Shown here: piece after piece, positions 1 through 11,318 of the stretch
How the letters are laid out: every line of letters starts with the position of its first letter
How positions within the stretch are numbered: the stretch's first letter is position 1
Assembly: GCF_000612545.2 (NCBI RefSeq)
Contig: NZ_CP097800.1
Span: 4,662,501-4,726,500, forward strand
DNA length: 64,000 nucleotides
Source: Streptomyces sp. PCS3-D2
GTDB lineage: Bacteria; Actinomycetota; Actinomycetes; Streptomycetales; Streptomycetaceae
Direction: 5' to 3'
Translations under genes and position numbers: made by a program
Notes under the pieces: generated by a model
Database searches by the model: none
What the model was told of the DNA's origin: nothing
Seen by the model: only the letters and a program-made list of their open reading frames with translations

Positions 1-2294
<2,294 letters not shown>

Positions 2295-2371
2295 AGTTGC
2301 TCGCGTCCACTGTGTTAGTTCTGAAATAACGAACGGCTGTGATGACATGCCAGCGTTCTAAATTTCATAGT

Positions 2372-2490
2372 GTTTCGGTGGTCATAGCGTTAGGGAAACG
2401 CCCGGTTACATTCCGAACCCGGAAGCTAAGCCTTTCAGCGCCGATGGTACTGCAGGGGGGACCCTGTGGGAGAGTAGGACGCCGCCGAAC
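2372..2490 (+). rRNA. rrf: 5S ribosomal RNA
   Basis: The gene starts at GTTTCGGTGGTCATAGCG and ends at GGACGCCGCCGAAC, about 119 nt, the usual Streptomyces 5S length. The ends pair to form helix I (GTTTCGG with CCGAAC). The conserved loop with CCGAACCCGGAAG is present near 2418. It lies about 78 nt after 23S in the normal rRNA operon order. I see no tRNA gene in the spacer or downstream. Confidence 0.96.
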
Positions 2491-2503
2491 AATTGTTGTG
2501 GGG

Positions 2504-2534
2504 AAGCCCCGTACCTTCTGGTACGGGGCTTTTC
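2504..2534 (+). terminator. rRNA operon terminator
   Basis: Perfect 12-bp stem AAGCCCCGTACC (2504-2515) and GGTACGGGGCTT (2520-2531) with a 4-nt loop and trailing T residues, directly after 5S rRNA. It is an intrinsic-type terminator ending the rRNA operon. Confidence 0.9.
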
Positions 2535-2745
2535 CGCGTTCACGGGCCGGTCGCGCCGGCATGACCAGCGCCGCATCCGGCGCATACGCGCGTAACGGCG
2601 TCGCTGCCGCCCCGTGTCACCAGTCTGAGCGGTAGCTCGTGAGGCCGCTCGTGTCGAGCGTCCAGACGTCGGTGAGCGAGCGCGTCCCTCTGAGGGGTGC
2701 CCGCCCAGGGCGCCCAGGGCGCCCGGGGCATCCAGCCGCGGTGCC

Positions 2746-4056
2746 CTACAGGCGGCCTGCGGCCTTGAGGGAGAGGTAGGCGTCGGCCAGGGCCGGGGCC
2801 AGGGCGTCGGGCGTGGAGTCCACCACGTGGACGCCATGGCGGGCGAGCTGGTCGGCCGTGCGGCGGCGCTGGGACTGGGTCTGGGCGGCGGCCGCGGCCT
2901 CGTACACCGCGTCCACGCTTCCCCGTGAGGCGGCCATCGCCGCCACATGGGGGTCGGCCACCGAGGCCAGCAGGACCGTGTGACGCTGCGTGAGCCGCGG
3001 CAGGAGCGGCAGCAGGCCCTCTTCGATCGGGGCGGCGTCCAGGCTCGTCAGGAGGACCACCAGGGACCGGCGTGGGGCATTCCGGAGGATGGTCGACACC
3101 AGAGTGCGGGAGTCGGTCTCGACCAGCTCCGGTTCGAGGGTGGCCATGGCGTTGACGAAGGACGGCAGGACGTCGGCCGCCGCGCGGCCCTGCACCTGGG
3201 CGCGGGGGCGGCGGTCGTGGGCCAGGAGGTCCACCCGGTCGCCGGCGCGGGTCGCCAGGGCGGTCAGGAGCAGGGCCGCGTCCATGGCCGAGTCCAGGCG
3301 GGGGGAGTCGCCCACCCGGCCCGCCGAGGTGCGGCCGGTGTCGAGGCAGATCAGGATGTGCCGGTCCCGTTCGGGGCGCCAGGTGCGGACGGCCACCTTG
3401 TGCTGGCGGGCCGTGGCACGCCAGTCGATCGAACGAGTGTCGTCGCCCGGCACGTAGTCGCGCAGGCTGTCGAACTCGGTGCCCTCGCCGCGGGTCAGGA
3501 GGCTGGTACGGCCGTCCAGTTCACGCAGTCGGGCCAGCCGGGACGGCAGGTGCCTGCGGCTGGTGAACGGCGGCAGGACGCGGACCGTCCAGGGCGCCGG
3601 CCGGGACGCCTGGCGGGCCCACAGACCCAGCGGGCCGTACGAGCGGATGGTGACACGGTCGGCGTGGCGGTCGCCGCGACGCGTCGGGAGCAGCCGGGTG
3701 GTCAGGCGGCGGCGCTCGCCCGCCGGGACGACCAGCTCGTGGCGGGAAGCGGCCGCCTCCGTGCCCGGGGCCCAGCTGCTCGGCGGCCACGCGTCGCGGA
3801 CACGGGCCCGGAGCGTGCGGCCGGAGGGGTTGGTGATGGCCAGGTGGACGTCCGCCGGCTCGCCGAGGCGTACCGAGCTGTCGCCGGAGCGGGCCAGCAC
3901 GAGGCCGCGTACCGGTGCGGCCAGGGCGTAGTCGACCGCGCAGGCCAGGGCGATCGGGCCGTTGACCGCGAGCATGCCCGCCCAGCTCGGCTCCAGGAAG
4001 CCGACCGGGATGCTGCCGAGGGCCGCCAGCAGCGCGGCGCGTCCGGTGAGGGCCAT
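2746..4056 (-). CDS. DUF58 domain-containing protein
   Basis: 436 residues. Two N-terminal hydrophobic segments (about 8-48) anchor the protein. The DUF58 core follows, with the signature GEGTEFDSLRDYVPGDD then RSIDWRATAR at about residues 190-217, followed by a von Willebrand A-like fold (ICLDTGRTSAG). DUF58 proteins pair with MoxR AAA+ ATPases and are thought to act in envelope-related complex assembly; the substrate is unknown. The ATG at 4056 is chosen because it overlaps the stop of the MoxR gene (TGATG), a coupled arrangement. Longer upstream readings in this frame run antisense-like through the MoxR gene and are not credible. It is the last gene of a four-gene overlapping operon. Confidence 0.9.
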   Translation of the reverse strand: MALTGRAALLAALGSIPVGFLEPSWAGMLAVNGPIALACAVDYALAAPVRGLVLARSGDSSVRLGEPADVHLAITNPSGRTLRARVRDAWPPSSWAPGTEAAASRHELVVPAGERRRLTTRLLPTRRGDRHADRVTIRSYGPLGLWARQASRPAPWTVRVLPPFTSRRHLPSRLARLRELDGRTSLLTRGEGTEFDSLRDYVPGDDTRSIDWRATARQHKVAVRTWRPERDRHILICLDTGRTSAGRVGDSPRLDSAMDAALLLTALATRAGDRVDLLAHDRRPRAQVQGRAAADVLPSFVNAMATLEPELVETDSRTLVSTILRNAPRRSLVVLLTSLDAAPIEEGLLPLLPRLTQRHTVLLASVADPHVAAMAASRGSVDAVYEAAAAAQTQSQRRRTADQLARHGVHVVDSTPDALAPALADAYLSLKAAGRL

Positions 4057-5042
4057 CAGCGCGGGACGGGGACGTGGGAGAGGATCGCCGTGATGACGGC
4101 GTCGGCGGTGACACCCTCCATCTCCGCCTCGGGACGCAGCCGGACCCGGTGGCGCAATGTCGGGAGGGAGAGGGCCTTGACGTCGTCGGGAGTGACGTAG
4201 TCGCGGCCGGTGAGCCAGGCCCAGGCGCGGGAGGTGGCCAGCAGGGCGGTCGCGCCGCGCGGCGAGACGCCGAGGACGAGCGAGGTCGAATCGCGGGTGG
4301 CGCGGCAGATGTCGACGACGTAGCCGGCGATCTCGGGGGAGACGGACACCCGGGAGACGGCCTCCCGGGCCGCATCGAGCTGGGCCGGTCCGGCGACCGG
4401 GCGGATGCCGGCGGCCTTCAGGTCGCGGGGGTCGAAGCCGGCGGCGTGGCGGCTCAGGACGCCGATCTCGTCCTCGCGGGAGGGGAGGGGCACGGTGAGC
4501 TTGAGGAGGAAGCGGTCCAGCTGGGCCTCGGGGAGGGGGTAGGTGCCCTCGTACTCGACCGGGTTCATGGTGGCGGCGACGAGGAACGGCTCGGGGAGCC
4601 GGCGGGCGGTGCCGTCCACGGTGACCTGGCGTTCCTCCATCGCCTCCAGGAGTGAGGACTGCGTCTTGGGCGGGGTCCGGTTGATCTCGTCCGCGAGGAG
4701 GAGGTTGGTGAAGACGGGGCCGTCCTGGAAGGAGAACGCGGCGGTCCGGGCGTCGTAGACGAGCGAGCCGGTGACGTCGCTGGGCATCAGGTCCGGGGTG
4801 AACTGGACGCGCTTGGTGTCGAGCTCCAGGGACGCGGCCAGCGCGCGCACGAGCAGGGTCTTGGCGACACCGGGGACACCTTCGAGGAGGACGTGGCCGC
4901 GGCACAGGAGCGCGACGACGAGACCGGTGACGGCGGAGTCCTGGCCCACCACGGCCTTGCCGATCTCCGTGCGGAGCGCTTCGAGGGAAGCGCGGGCGCT
5001 GTCCGCGGTCGCGGCCGTGGACTCGGTGGCCGGGTACGTCAT
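4056..5042 (-). CDS. MoxR family AAA+ ATPase
   Basis: 328 residues. Walker A GVPGVAKT is at about 55-62, Walker B LLLADEIN at about 114-121, then the MoxR-typical stretch RTPPKTQSSLLEAMEERQV. MoxR ATPases act as chaperones that mature or switch partner proteins, usually the neighbouring DUF58/VWA protein. The start ATG at 5042 overlaps the DUF4350 gene stop by 4 nt (ATGA), and the stop overlaps the DUF58 start. This tight coupling implies a single transcript and a complex. Family assignment is firm; the cellular target is not known. Confidence 0.94.
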   Translation of the reverse strand: MTYPATESTAATADSARASLEALRTEIGKAVVGQDSAVTGLVVALLCRGHVLLEGVPGVAKTLLVRALAASLELDTKRVQFTPDLMPSDVTGSLVYDARTAAFSFQDGPVFTNLLLADEINRTPPKTQSSLLEAMEERQVTVDGTARRLPEPFLVAATMNPVEYEGTYPLPEAQLDRFLLKLTVPLPSREDEIGVLSRHAAGFDPRDLKAAGIRPVAGPAQLDAAREAVSRVSVSPEIAGYVVDICRATRDSTSLVLGVSPRGATALLATSRAWAWLTGRDYVTPDDVKALSLPTLRHRVRLRPEAEMEGVTADAVITAILSHVPVPR

Positions 5043-6511
5043 GAGGTGCGGACCTCTCTTTCGAGGGCGTCGAGGTGGCCGGCGAGCGCGACGAGCGCCG
5101 CGTCGTCGGAAGGGGTGGTACCGAAGAGGAGGGCGGTCACGTCCAGGGATCCGCCGGTCAGGCGGGCGGAGACGGCCGGGACCAGCGCAGTCGCCTCGTG
5201 GGCCTGGGCGGGGGATACGCCGACCAGTGCGGCCAGACGCTCGCGGGAGGCGGCGCGCAGTACGGTCGCGGCGCGGTCGCGGGCCCCGGCCCTGCGGTAG
5301 AGGCGGGCGCGGCCCTCGGTGGTCTCGGAGGCGCGGATGGCGACAGGGAGCCTCTCGGTGACGAGGGGGCCCAGTCGGCGGGCGCGCCACAGGGCGGCCA
5401 GGACGGCCGCGAGGAGGAGCTGGAGCAGGGCCCAGGACCAGCCGGCCGGAACGAGCTGGAAGAGGGTCTTGTCCTCGTCGCCGGATCCGGTGCCGGCGTC
5501 GGAGTCGGCGAGGGACGGCAGGTACCAGACGAGGTCCGGGCGGGAGCCGAGGAGCTGCAGGGCGAGGGAGGCGTTGCCCTCCTCGGCGAGGCTCTCGTTG
5601 AGGAGGACCGTCTCCGAGCCGAGGAGGACGGTGTCGCCGCCGGTGGTGCCGGTGGGCAGGACGAGGAGGGTGGGGTGGCCGCCGCTGGGGTAGCAGGCGA
5701 TGGCGCCGGGGAGGGCGGTGCTGTAGCGGAGGCCGCCGCCGGTGCCGGCGCGGCCGGCGGATTCGGCGGCGGGCAGCGTACAGCGGGGGGCGAGGTCGTC
5801 GGTGGCGGCGTCGCCCTCGGTGCGGACCCCGGGGGAGAGGTCGGAGAGGCTGGGGTCGCCGGGGGCGAGCAGGACGGTGCGGCCGCCGGAGAGGTCGATG
5901 GCCGAGCGGATGGCGCTGCGCTGGGCGGCGCCGAGCAGGTCCGGCTCGGTGACCAGGAGGGTGGTGCCGGGGCCGGCCGCGTCGGCGGCCTCGCGGGCGG
6001 TGGTGACGACGCGGGTCGTGACGCCGCGTTCCCTGAGGAGCTCGGCGACGGCACGGCTGCCCGCCGGGTCGGCGGAGCGGGGGTCGAGGGCGCCGTGCCG
6101 GGTGCCGGAATTCAGGGCGGCGAGGATGACGGCGCCGGCGGCGACGACGGCCAGGACGGCGGCGGTGCGGCGTGCCGTGCGGGTGGCGCGGCGCGGGTGG
6201 TGCGCTGCGGCGGGGGTGGCGGCCGTGACCGTACCCCGGCCGGGGCCTTCGCCGGGTCCCGCGGCGGCCGGGGCCGGGGCCGGGGCGGGACCGGGCCCGG
6301 ACGATGGCGCGGCATGCTGCTCGGCGCTGCGCGGGGACGGCCCCGGCTCGCGCCCGGCCGGGGCGGAAGCCTCGGTGCCGGACCGTGCCGGCAGGGGTTC
6401 GGAGGCGCCCGAGCGGTGGCCCGGTGTGCTTCCGGTGCCGGGGGCGGCCTCGGTGCCGGACCGTGCCGGGGGGTGCTCCGGGGTGCTCCAGGGCTGGGTC
6501 GGGCCGGTCAT
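5039..6511 (-). CDS. DUF4350 domain-containing membrane protein
   Basis: 490 residues. A long Pro/Ala/Gly/Ser-rich N-terminal region (about 1-95) contains two related ARSGTEA segments encoded by a 22-bp direct repeat. Next comes a transmembrane segment (TAAVLAVVAAGAVILAALNSG, about 105-125), then the DUF4350 domain, which has a GATase-like fold (GSRAVAELLRERGVTTRVVTTAREA), and a second hydrophobic segment near residues 355-375 (WSWALLQLLLAAVLAALWRAR) before a cytoplasmic tail. It commonly accompanies MoxR/DUF58/DUF4129 in actinobacteria. ATG 6511 overlaps the upstream gene stop by 4 nt. The function is unknown, probably envelope-related. Confidence 0.88.
   Translation of the reverse strand: MTGPTQPWSTPEHPPARSGTEAAPGTGSTPGHRSGASEPLPARSGTEASAPAGREPGPSPRSAEQHAAPSSGPGPAPAPAPAAAGPGEGPGRGTVTAATPAAAHHPRRATRTARRTAAVLAVVAAGAVILAALNSGTRHGALDPRSADPAGSRAVAELLRERGVTTRVVTTAREAADAAGPGTTLLVTEPDLLGAAQRSAIRSAIDLSGGRTVLLAPGDPSLSDLSPGVRTEGDAATDDLAPRCTLPAAESAGRAGTGGGLRYSTALPGAIACYPSGGHPTLLVLPTGTTGGDTVLLGSETVLLNESLAEEGNASLALQLLGSRPDLVWYLPSLADSDAGTGSGDEDKTLFQLVPAGWSWALLQLLLAAVLAALWRARRLGPLVTERLPVAIRASETTEGRARLYRRAGARDRAATVLRAASRERLAALVGVSPAQAHEATALVPAVSARLTGGSLDVTALLFGTTPSDDAALVALAGHLDALEREVRTS
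6370..6469. repeat. 22-bp direct repeat inside the DUF4350 gene
   Basis: CCTCGGTGCCGGACCGTGCC plus GG occurs at 6370-6391 and again at 6448-6469. It encodes the duplicated SGTEA segments of the disordered N-terminus and is probably a slippage product without regulatory meaning. Confidence 0.8.
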
Positions 6512-7188
6512 GAGGCGGGTCCCGTCAGGAGCGGCTTGGCACGGTCCAGGGTGAGGTCGAGGGTGCGCAGGCGGGCGTAGGCGTCGGCGTCCGCGGTGCG
6601 GCCGCCGTAGGTGACGTCGTCGAAGGTGCGGGCGGCGGCGCGGAGGGCGGCGGCATGCTCCGGCAGGGAGACCGCGGCCTCGGCGGCCGCCTCGTCGGCG
6701 GTGCGGCCCGGGCGCGGATCCAGCAGGGTGCGCTCCTCCAGGGAGCGGACCACCGCGCGCATGCGTTCCTGGACGGCCTCCGTCCAGCGGCCGGCGGTGG
6801 CGTGGGCCTCCGCGGCGGTGCGGTGGTCGGCCGCGCTGCGGACGCCGTCGTCGAAGAGGGTGCCGGCGGCGGCGGCCGTGCGGCGGGGGGAGCCCAGGCG
6901 CCACCACAGGGCGGCGACGGCGAGGACGACCAGGAGGAGGACGGCGAGCAGGCCCGCGGTGCCTCCGGGGGTCGCCCCGGAGGCGGCACCGAACAGGTCG
7001 TCGAGCCACTCGAAGAACGCGCGTAGGGCGCGGTCCACCAGGCTCGGGTCGCTCTCGTGGTACATCGGCTTGGACAGTTCGTGCTCCGCCGCTTCCTGGG
7101 CGGGCGCGCGCGGTGTCGTCACCGGTGGTGTCTCCCCGGTCGGCAGGAGTGCCGCGGTGCGGGTGATGAGGCCCCCCGTGCTCATCAT
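6508..7188 (-). CDS. DUF4129 domain-containing membrane protein
   Basis: 226 residues. A short hydrophobic N-terminal region is followed by a transmembrane segment at about 75-96 (AGLLAVLLLVVLAVAALWWRLG). A cytoplasmic DUF4129 domain (about 120-215) carries Arg/Leu-rich helices and the YARLRTLDLTLDRA end typical of the family. DUF4129 domains are found in transglutaminase-like and MoxR-linked gene sets. This is the first gene of the ATGA-overlapping operon running DUF4129, DUF4350, MoxR, DUF58. Two adjacent ATGs (7188 and 7185) are possible starts. The gap to the upstream membrane-protein gene is only 7 nt, so that gene probably leads the same transcript. Confidence 0.85.
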   Translation of the reverse strand: MMSTGGLITRTAALLPTGETPPVTTPRAPAQEAAEHELSKPMYHESDPSLVDRALRAFFEWLDDLFGAASGATPGGTAGLLAVLLLVVLAVAALWWRLGSPRRTAAAAGTLFDDGVRSAADHRTAAEAHATAGRWTEAVQERMRAVVRSLEERTLLDPRPGRTADEAAAEAAVSLPEHAAALRAAARTFDDVTYGGRTADADAYARLRTLDLTLDRAKPLLTGPAS

Positions 7189-7195
7189 TGGTGGG

Positions 7196-8443
7196 TCAGC
7201 CTCCGGTTGTGCCGTAGTTCTCGATGCCGGCCGCCCGGGCGAGTTCCAGGTCCAGGCCCTCGCGGCGGATGCGCTGGTCGACGTAGAGCAGGACGGTGAC
7301 GCCGGACTGGATGGGCATGATGATCGTCTGGGCGATGATCAGGCCGATGCCAAAGAAGATCAGCGGCCCCCAGGCGGTCTGGGCGCTGCCGTCCGCCAGG
7401 GAGTAGATGCCGCCGAAGGCGAAGACGCCGATCATCTGGAAGAACCCCAAGACCACCAGCGCGACCATGGAGGCGATGAGGGCCGTGAGGACCGTGATGC
7501 CGAAGACGCGCCACCACGCGCCGCGGACGAGCTTCGAGGAGCGGGTGAAAGCCTTGATGACGGTGCTCTTCTCCAGCATCAGGGCGGGGGAGGCCAGGCT
7601 GAACTTGATCCCGAGCCAGATGATGAGGGGCACCCAGGCGACGAAGCCGATGACGATCAGGTCGGCGTTGCCCGCGAGGGCTCCGGGCAGCACCAGGACG
7701 GCGCCGAGCAGGATGATGCCGAGGGCCAGCAGCAGGGTCAGGCCGATCAGGCGCAGCAGCTGGGGGCGGGCCTCGCGCCAGGCGGCCGACACCGTGGAGT
7801 GCTGTCCCAGGATCGCCCGACTGAAGATCATCGTCAGCATGGCGGTGACCACGATCGTCCCGAGGACCTGGATGAACTGGTCCACCATCGACACCGTGAG
7901 TGTGCTGCCGAGGCTGTCGATCGCCTCTTCGGCGGTCATGTCCTCGGCCGAGCTGAGGGGCAGGTCGCTCAGCATGTACTTCTGCACGAAGACGCTGATC
8001 ACCTGGATGACGGTGGCCACGACCAGGGTGATGGGCACGATGGAGCGCCAGTGCGTGCGCAGGGTGGCGACCGAGCCGTCGAGGATCTCGCCGAGGCCGA
8101 GCGGGCGCAGCGGGATCACCCCGGGCTTGGCGGCGGGCGGCTGCTGGCCCCACTGGCCCGGTCCGCCCGGGTAGCCGTACTGGCCGCCGTACGGGGCCGC
8201 GGGCTGCTGCCCCCAGCCGCCGGAGGGCTGCGCCGGGGGCTGCGGGGTGTCGGCCGGGGGCGTGGCGCCGGGGCTCGACCACTGGCCCGGCGGTGGCTGC
8301 TCGGCGGACCACTTGGGGTCGCCGGTGGGCCGTGCGGGCTGTTGCGCGCCGCCGTCGCTGCCCGGCCGGTCGGCAGGGGAGCCCTGCCGGTCGCCGTCGG
8401 ACGGAGAGGATCCGGGCGTAGCCCAGCCCGGAGAGTCGTTCAT
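7196..8443 (-). CDS. proline-rich N-terminus multi-spanning membrane protein
   Basis: 415 residues. The first about 125 residues are Pro/Gly/Gln-rich and probably disordered in the cytoplasm. The rest holds about six hydrophobic segments (for example ILLGAVLVLPGALAG and VLTALIASMVALVVLGFFQ), resembling the membrane domain linked to glycerophosphodiester phosphodiesterases in Streptomyces. No catalytic domain is present. ATG 8443 is preceded by a clear GAAGGAG ribosome-binding site; a longer reading to 8560 is unlikely. It is transcribed divergently from mtrA and sits 7 nt upstream of the DUF4129 operon. The function is not known. Confidence 0.85.
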   Translation of the reverse strand: MNDSPGWATPGSSPSDGDRQGSPADRPGSDGGAQQPARPTGDPKWSAEQPPPGQWSSPGATPPADTPQPPAQPSGGWGQQPAAPYGGQYGYPGGPGQWGQQPPAAKPGVIPLRPLGLGEILDGSVATLRTHWRSIVPITLVVATVIQVISVFVQKYMLSDLPLSSAEDMTAEEAIDSLGSTLTVSMVDQFIQVLGTIVVTAMLTMIFSRAILGQHSTVSAAWREARPQLLRLIGLTLLLALGIILLGAVLVLPGALAGNADLIVIGFVAWVPLIIWLGIKFSLASPALMLEKSTVIKAFTRSSKLVRGAWWRVFGITVLTALIASMVALVVLGFFQMIGVFAFGGIYSLADGSAQTAWGPLIFFGIGLIIAQTIIMPIQSGVTVLLYVDQRIRREGLDLELARAAGIENYGTTGG

Positions 8444-8677
8444 CGTCGCTCCTTCACATCCACCTGCTGCGGCGGGGGCGCTGGTCGCTGCCATCGTGCC
8501 ATGTGAGGGCCCCGAACGGACCAGCCGTCCCCCCGGATACCCGGCAGCCCGTACCTTCAAGTGTCGCCCGGATCCGGGCGAGACCGGCCGGGCCGACGTC
8601 CACGCAGGTCCGAGGGGCGATTTCCAGCCCTTTTGGCTGTGGGACAGCTCACCGCCGGGTCACGATTGGCTAATGGG

Positions 8678-9367
8678 ATGATGTCAACCATGAAGGGACG
8701 CGTGCTCGTCGTCGACGACGACACCGCGCTGGCCGAGATGCTCGGCATTGTGCTGCGGGGAGAAGGTTTTGAGCCGTCGTTCGTAGCGGACGGCGACAAG
8801 GCGCTGGCCGCCTTCCGGGAGGCGAAGCCCGATCTGGTGCTGCTGGACCTCATGCTGCCCGGACGGGACGGCATAGAGGTCTGCAGGCTGATCCGGGCCG
8901 AGTCAGGCGTGCCGATCGTCATGCTGACCGCCAAGAGCGACACGGTGGACGTGGTCGTGGGCCTGGAGTCCGGGGCCGACGACTACATCGTCAAGCCGTT
9001 CAAGCCGAAGGAGCTGGTGGCCCGTATCAGGGCCCGTCTGCGCCGGTCGGAGGAGCCCGCGCCCGAGCAGCTGGCCATCGGTGACCTGGTCATCGACGTG
9101 GCCGGACACTCGGTCAAGCGCGACGGCGCCTCGATCGCACTGACCCCGCTCGAGTTCGACCTGCTGGTCGCGCTCGCGCGCAAGCCCTGGCAGGTCTTCA
9201 CCCGCGAGGTGCTGCTGGAGCAGGTCTGGGGCTACCGGCACGCGGCGGACACCCGCCTGGTCAACGTGCACGTGCAGCGGCTGCGCTCCAAGGTCGAGAA
9301 GGATCCGGAGCGCCCCGAGATCGTCGTGACGGTGCGTGGTGTCGGCTACAAGGCCGGACCCAGCTGA
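8678..9367 (+). CDS. mtrA: response regulator MtrA
   Basis: 229 residues, OmpR class. The receiver domain (about 6-120) has the acidic pair DDD at 13-15, the phosphorylatable Asp57 in VLLDLMLPG, and the switch Lys in IVKPFKPKE. The C-terminal winged helix (about 135-229) has the family pattern LTPLEFDLLVALARKPWQV and ends VRGVGYKAGP. MtrA is the essential-type actinobacterial regulator of cell-wall and developmental genes, partnered by MtrB and LpqB just downstream. Start choice is ambiguous among ATGs at 8678, 8681 and 8690 (MKGRVLVVDD); none has a strong ribosome-binding site. The first is used because homologues I recall begin MMS. Confidence 0.97.
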   Translation: MMSTMKGRVLVVDDDTALAEMLGIVLRGEGFEPSFVADGDKALAAFREAKPDLVLLDLMLPGRDGIEVCRLIRAESGVPIVMLTAKSDTVDVVVGLESGADDYIVKPFKPKELVARIRARLRRSEEPAPEQLAIGDLVIDVAGHSVKRDGASIALTPLEFDLLVALARKPWQVFTREVLLEQVWGYRHAADTRLVNVHVQRLRSKVEKDPERPEIVVTVRGVGYKAGPS

Positions 9368-9368
9368 C

Positions 9369-11318
9369 GTGCAGTCCGGCACCTCGGGCAGGGTCCGGGG
9401 CGGTTCCCGCCTGTGGACCGGCAGGCTGCTCCGGGACGGGGCTCCCGCCGGCCGGATGCTGCGGCTGTTCGTACGTCTCGTACGGCGGCCGCTGCTTCCG
9501 GCTGTCCGGCTGTGGCGCCGCAACATCCAGCTCCGGGTCGTCGCGGCCACCCTGCTGATCTCGCTCTCCGTGGTGCTGGCCCTGGGCTTCGTCGTCATCG
9601 CGCAGGTCAGCAAGGGCCTCCTCGACGCGAAGGAGGAGGCTGCGCAGAGCCAGGCCGCGGGCGGGTTCGCGGTGGCGCAGGAGAAGGCCAACACCCCCGC
9701 GACCGTGGACGGGCCCGACGCGACCGACAACAAGGTCGGTCGTGACGCCAGTACGTGGATGAACTCCCTGGTCAAGCAGCTGGCCAGTGGCGGCCAGACC
9801 GCCTTCGAGGTGGTCGCGCTCGGTGCCGGCACCGGAGAGGAGCCCCAGCCCGGCGCGCAGGGCGTCCGGGGCGCCCGCGCCTCCGGGAACGTGGATCCGA
9901 CGGCCAGCGTGCCGATCAGTCTGCGCCGGGCCGTCAACCACGGCACCGGCACGTTCGAGACCTTCTCGCAGATCCGCTACTCCAGCGGGGCCGACAAGAA
10001 GGAGCCCGAGCCGGCGCTGGTCGTCGGCAAGCGGCTGACCGACATCAACGGTGACCCGTACGACCTGTACTACCTCTTCCCGCTGACCCAGGAGGAGGAG
10101 TCCCTCAACCTGGTCAAGAGCACCATCGCCACCGCCGGGCTGTTCGTCGTCGTCCTGCTGAGCGGTATCGCCTGGCTCGTCGTGCGCCAGGTCGTGAGCC
10201 CGGTGCGGATGGCCGCCGGGATCGCCGAGCGGCTGTCGGCGGGTCGGCTCCAGGAGCGGATGAAGGTCACCGGCGAGGACGACATCGCGCGCCTCGGCGA
10301 GGCCTTCAACAAGATGGCGCAGAACCTCCAGAACAAGATCCAGCAGCTGGAGGAGCTGTCCCGGATGCAGCGCCGCTTCGTCTCGGACGTCAGCCACGAG
10401 CTGCGGACCCCGCTGACGACGGTCCGGATGGCCGCCGACGTCATCCACGACGCCCGCGTCGACTTCGACCCGGTGACGGCGCGCTCCGCCGAGCTGCTCG
10501 CCGGGCAGCTCGACCGCTTCGAGTCGCTCCTGGCGGACCTCCTGGAGATCAGCCGCTTCGACGCCGGAGCCGCGGCCCTGGAGGCGGAGCCGATCGACCT
10601 GCGGGAGGTCGTGCGCCGCGTCATCGACGGGGCGGAGCCGCTGGCCGAGCACAAGGGCACCCGGATCCGGGTCCTCGGCGACTCCCAGCCGGTGATCGCC
10701 GAGGCCGACTCGCGGCGCGTCGAGCGGGTCCTGCGCAACCTCGTCGTCAACGCCGTCGAGCACGGCGAGGGGCGCGACGTGGTGGTGCGGCTGGCGTCCG
10801 CCGGCGGGGCCGTCGCCGTCGCCGTACGGGACTACGGCGTCGGACTCAAGCCCGGCGAGGCGACCCGCGTCTTCAACCGCTTCTGGCGGGCCGACCCGGC
10901 GCGGGCGCGCACGACCGGCGGGACCGGCCTCGGCCTGTCCATCGCCGTGGAGGACGCCCGACTGCACGGCGGATGGCTCCAGGCATGGGGCGAGCCGGGC
11001 GGCGGTTCGCAGTTCCGGCTGACGCTGCCGCGTACCGCGGACGAGCCGCTGCGGGGCTCGCCCATCCCGCTGGAGCCGGAGGACTCCCGGGCCAACCGGG
11101 CCAAGGCTGCCGCGGACGCCGCGGCCGCGGCGTCGGGCACCGGGACCGAACGCACGGTGCCCGATGCCGGGGACCGCTCGCCGATACCGCCGCGCCCGCC
11201 CGTCGCCGGGGCGCAGGCGGTGCCCGCCGACCCGACCGCCCTGCCGGGGAGCGGGGCGCGGGTCGTTGCCCGCCCGGCCGAGCAGGTACAACAGGAGGAT
11301 CGAGCCGATGGACGGTGA
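9369..11318 (+). CDS. mtrB: sensor histidine kinase MtrB
   Basis: 649 residues from a GTG start 1 nt after the mtrA stop. TM1 is at about 57-79 and an extracellular loop reaches to about 245. TM2 at about 247-270 is followed by HAMP, then a dimerisation/phosphoacceptor helix with His343 in SDVSHELRTPL. The HATPase domain has NLVVNAVEHG and the G-box GTGLGLSIAVEDARLHGG. A 100-residue low-complexity tail follows (SPIPLEPEDSRANRAKAAADA). MtrB phosphorylates MtrA. The last 11 nt overlap lpqB, so the three genes are translationally linked. Confidence 0.97.
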   Translation: MQSGTSGRVRGGSRLWTGRLLRDGAPAGRMLRLFVRLVRRPLLPAVRLWRRNIQLRVVAATLLISLSVVLALGFVVIAQVSKGLLDAKEEAAQSQAAGGFAVAQEKANTPATVDGPDATDNKVGRDASTWMNSLVKQLASGGQTAFEVVALGAGTGEEPQPGAQGVRGARASGNVDPTASVPISLRRAVNHGTGTFETFSQIRYSSGADKKEPEPALVVGKRLTDINGDPYDLYYLFPLTQEEESLNLVKSTIATAGLFVVVLLSGIAWLVVRQVVSPVRMAAGIAERLSAGRLQERMKVTGEDDIARLGEAFNKMAQNLQNKIQQLEELSRMQRRFVSDVSHELRTPLTTVRMAADVIHDARVDFDPVTARSAELLAGQLDRFESLLADLLEISRFDAGAAALEAEPIDLREVVRRVIDGAEPLAEHKGTRIRVLGDSQPVIAEADSRRVERVLRNLVVNAVEHGEGRDVVVRLASAGGAVAVAVRDYGVGLKPGEATRVFNRFWRADPARARTTGGTGLGLSIAVEDARLHGGWLQAWGEPGGGSQFRLTLPRTADEPLRGSPIPLEPEDSRANRAKAAADAAAAASGTGTERTVPDAGDRSPIPPRPPVAGAQAVPADPTALPGSGARVVARPAEQVQQEDRADGR

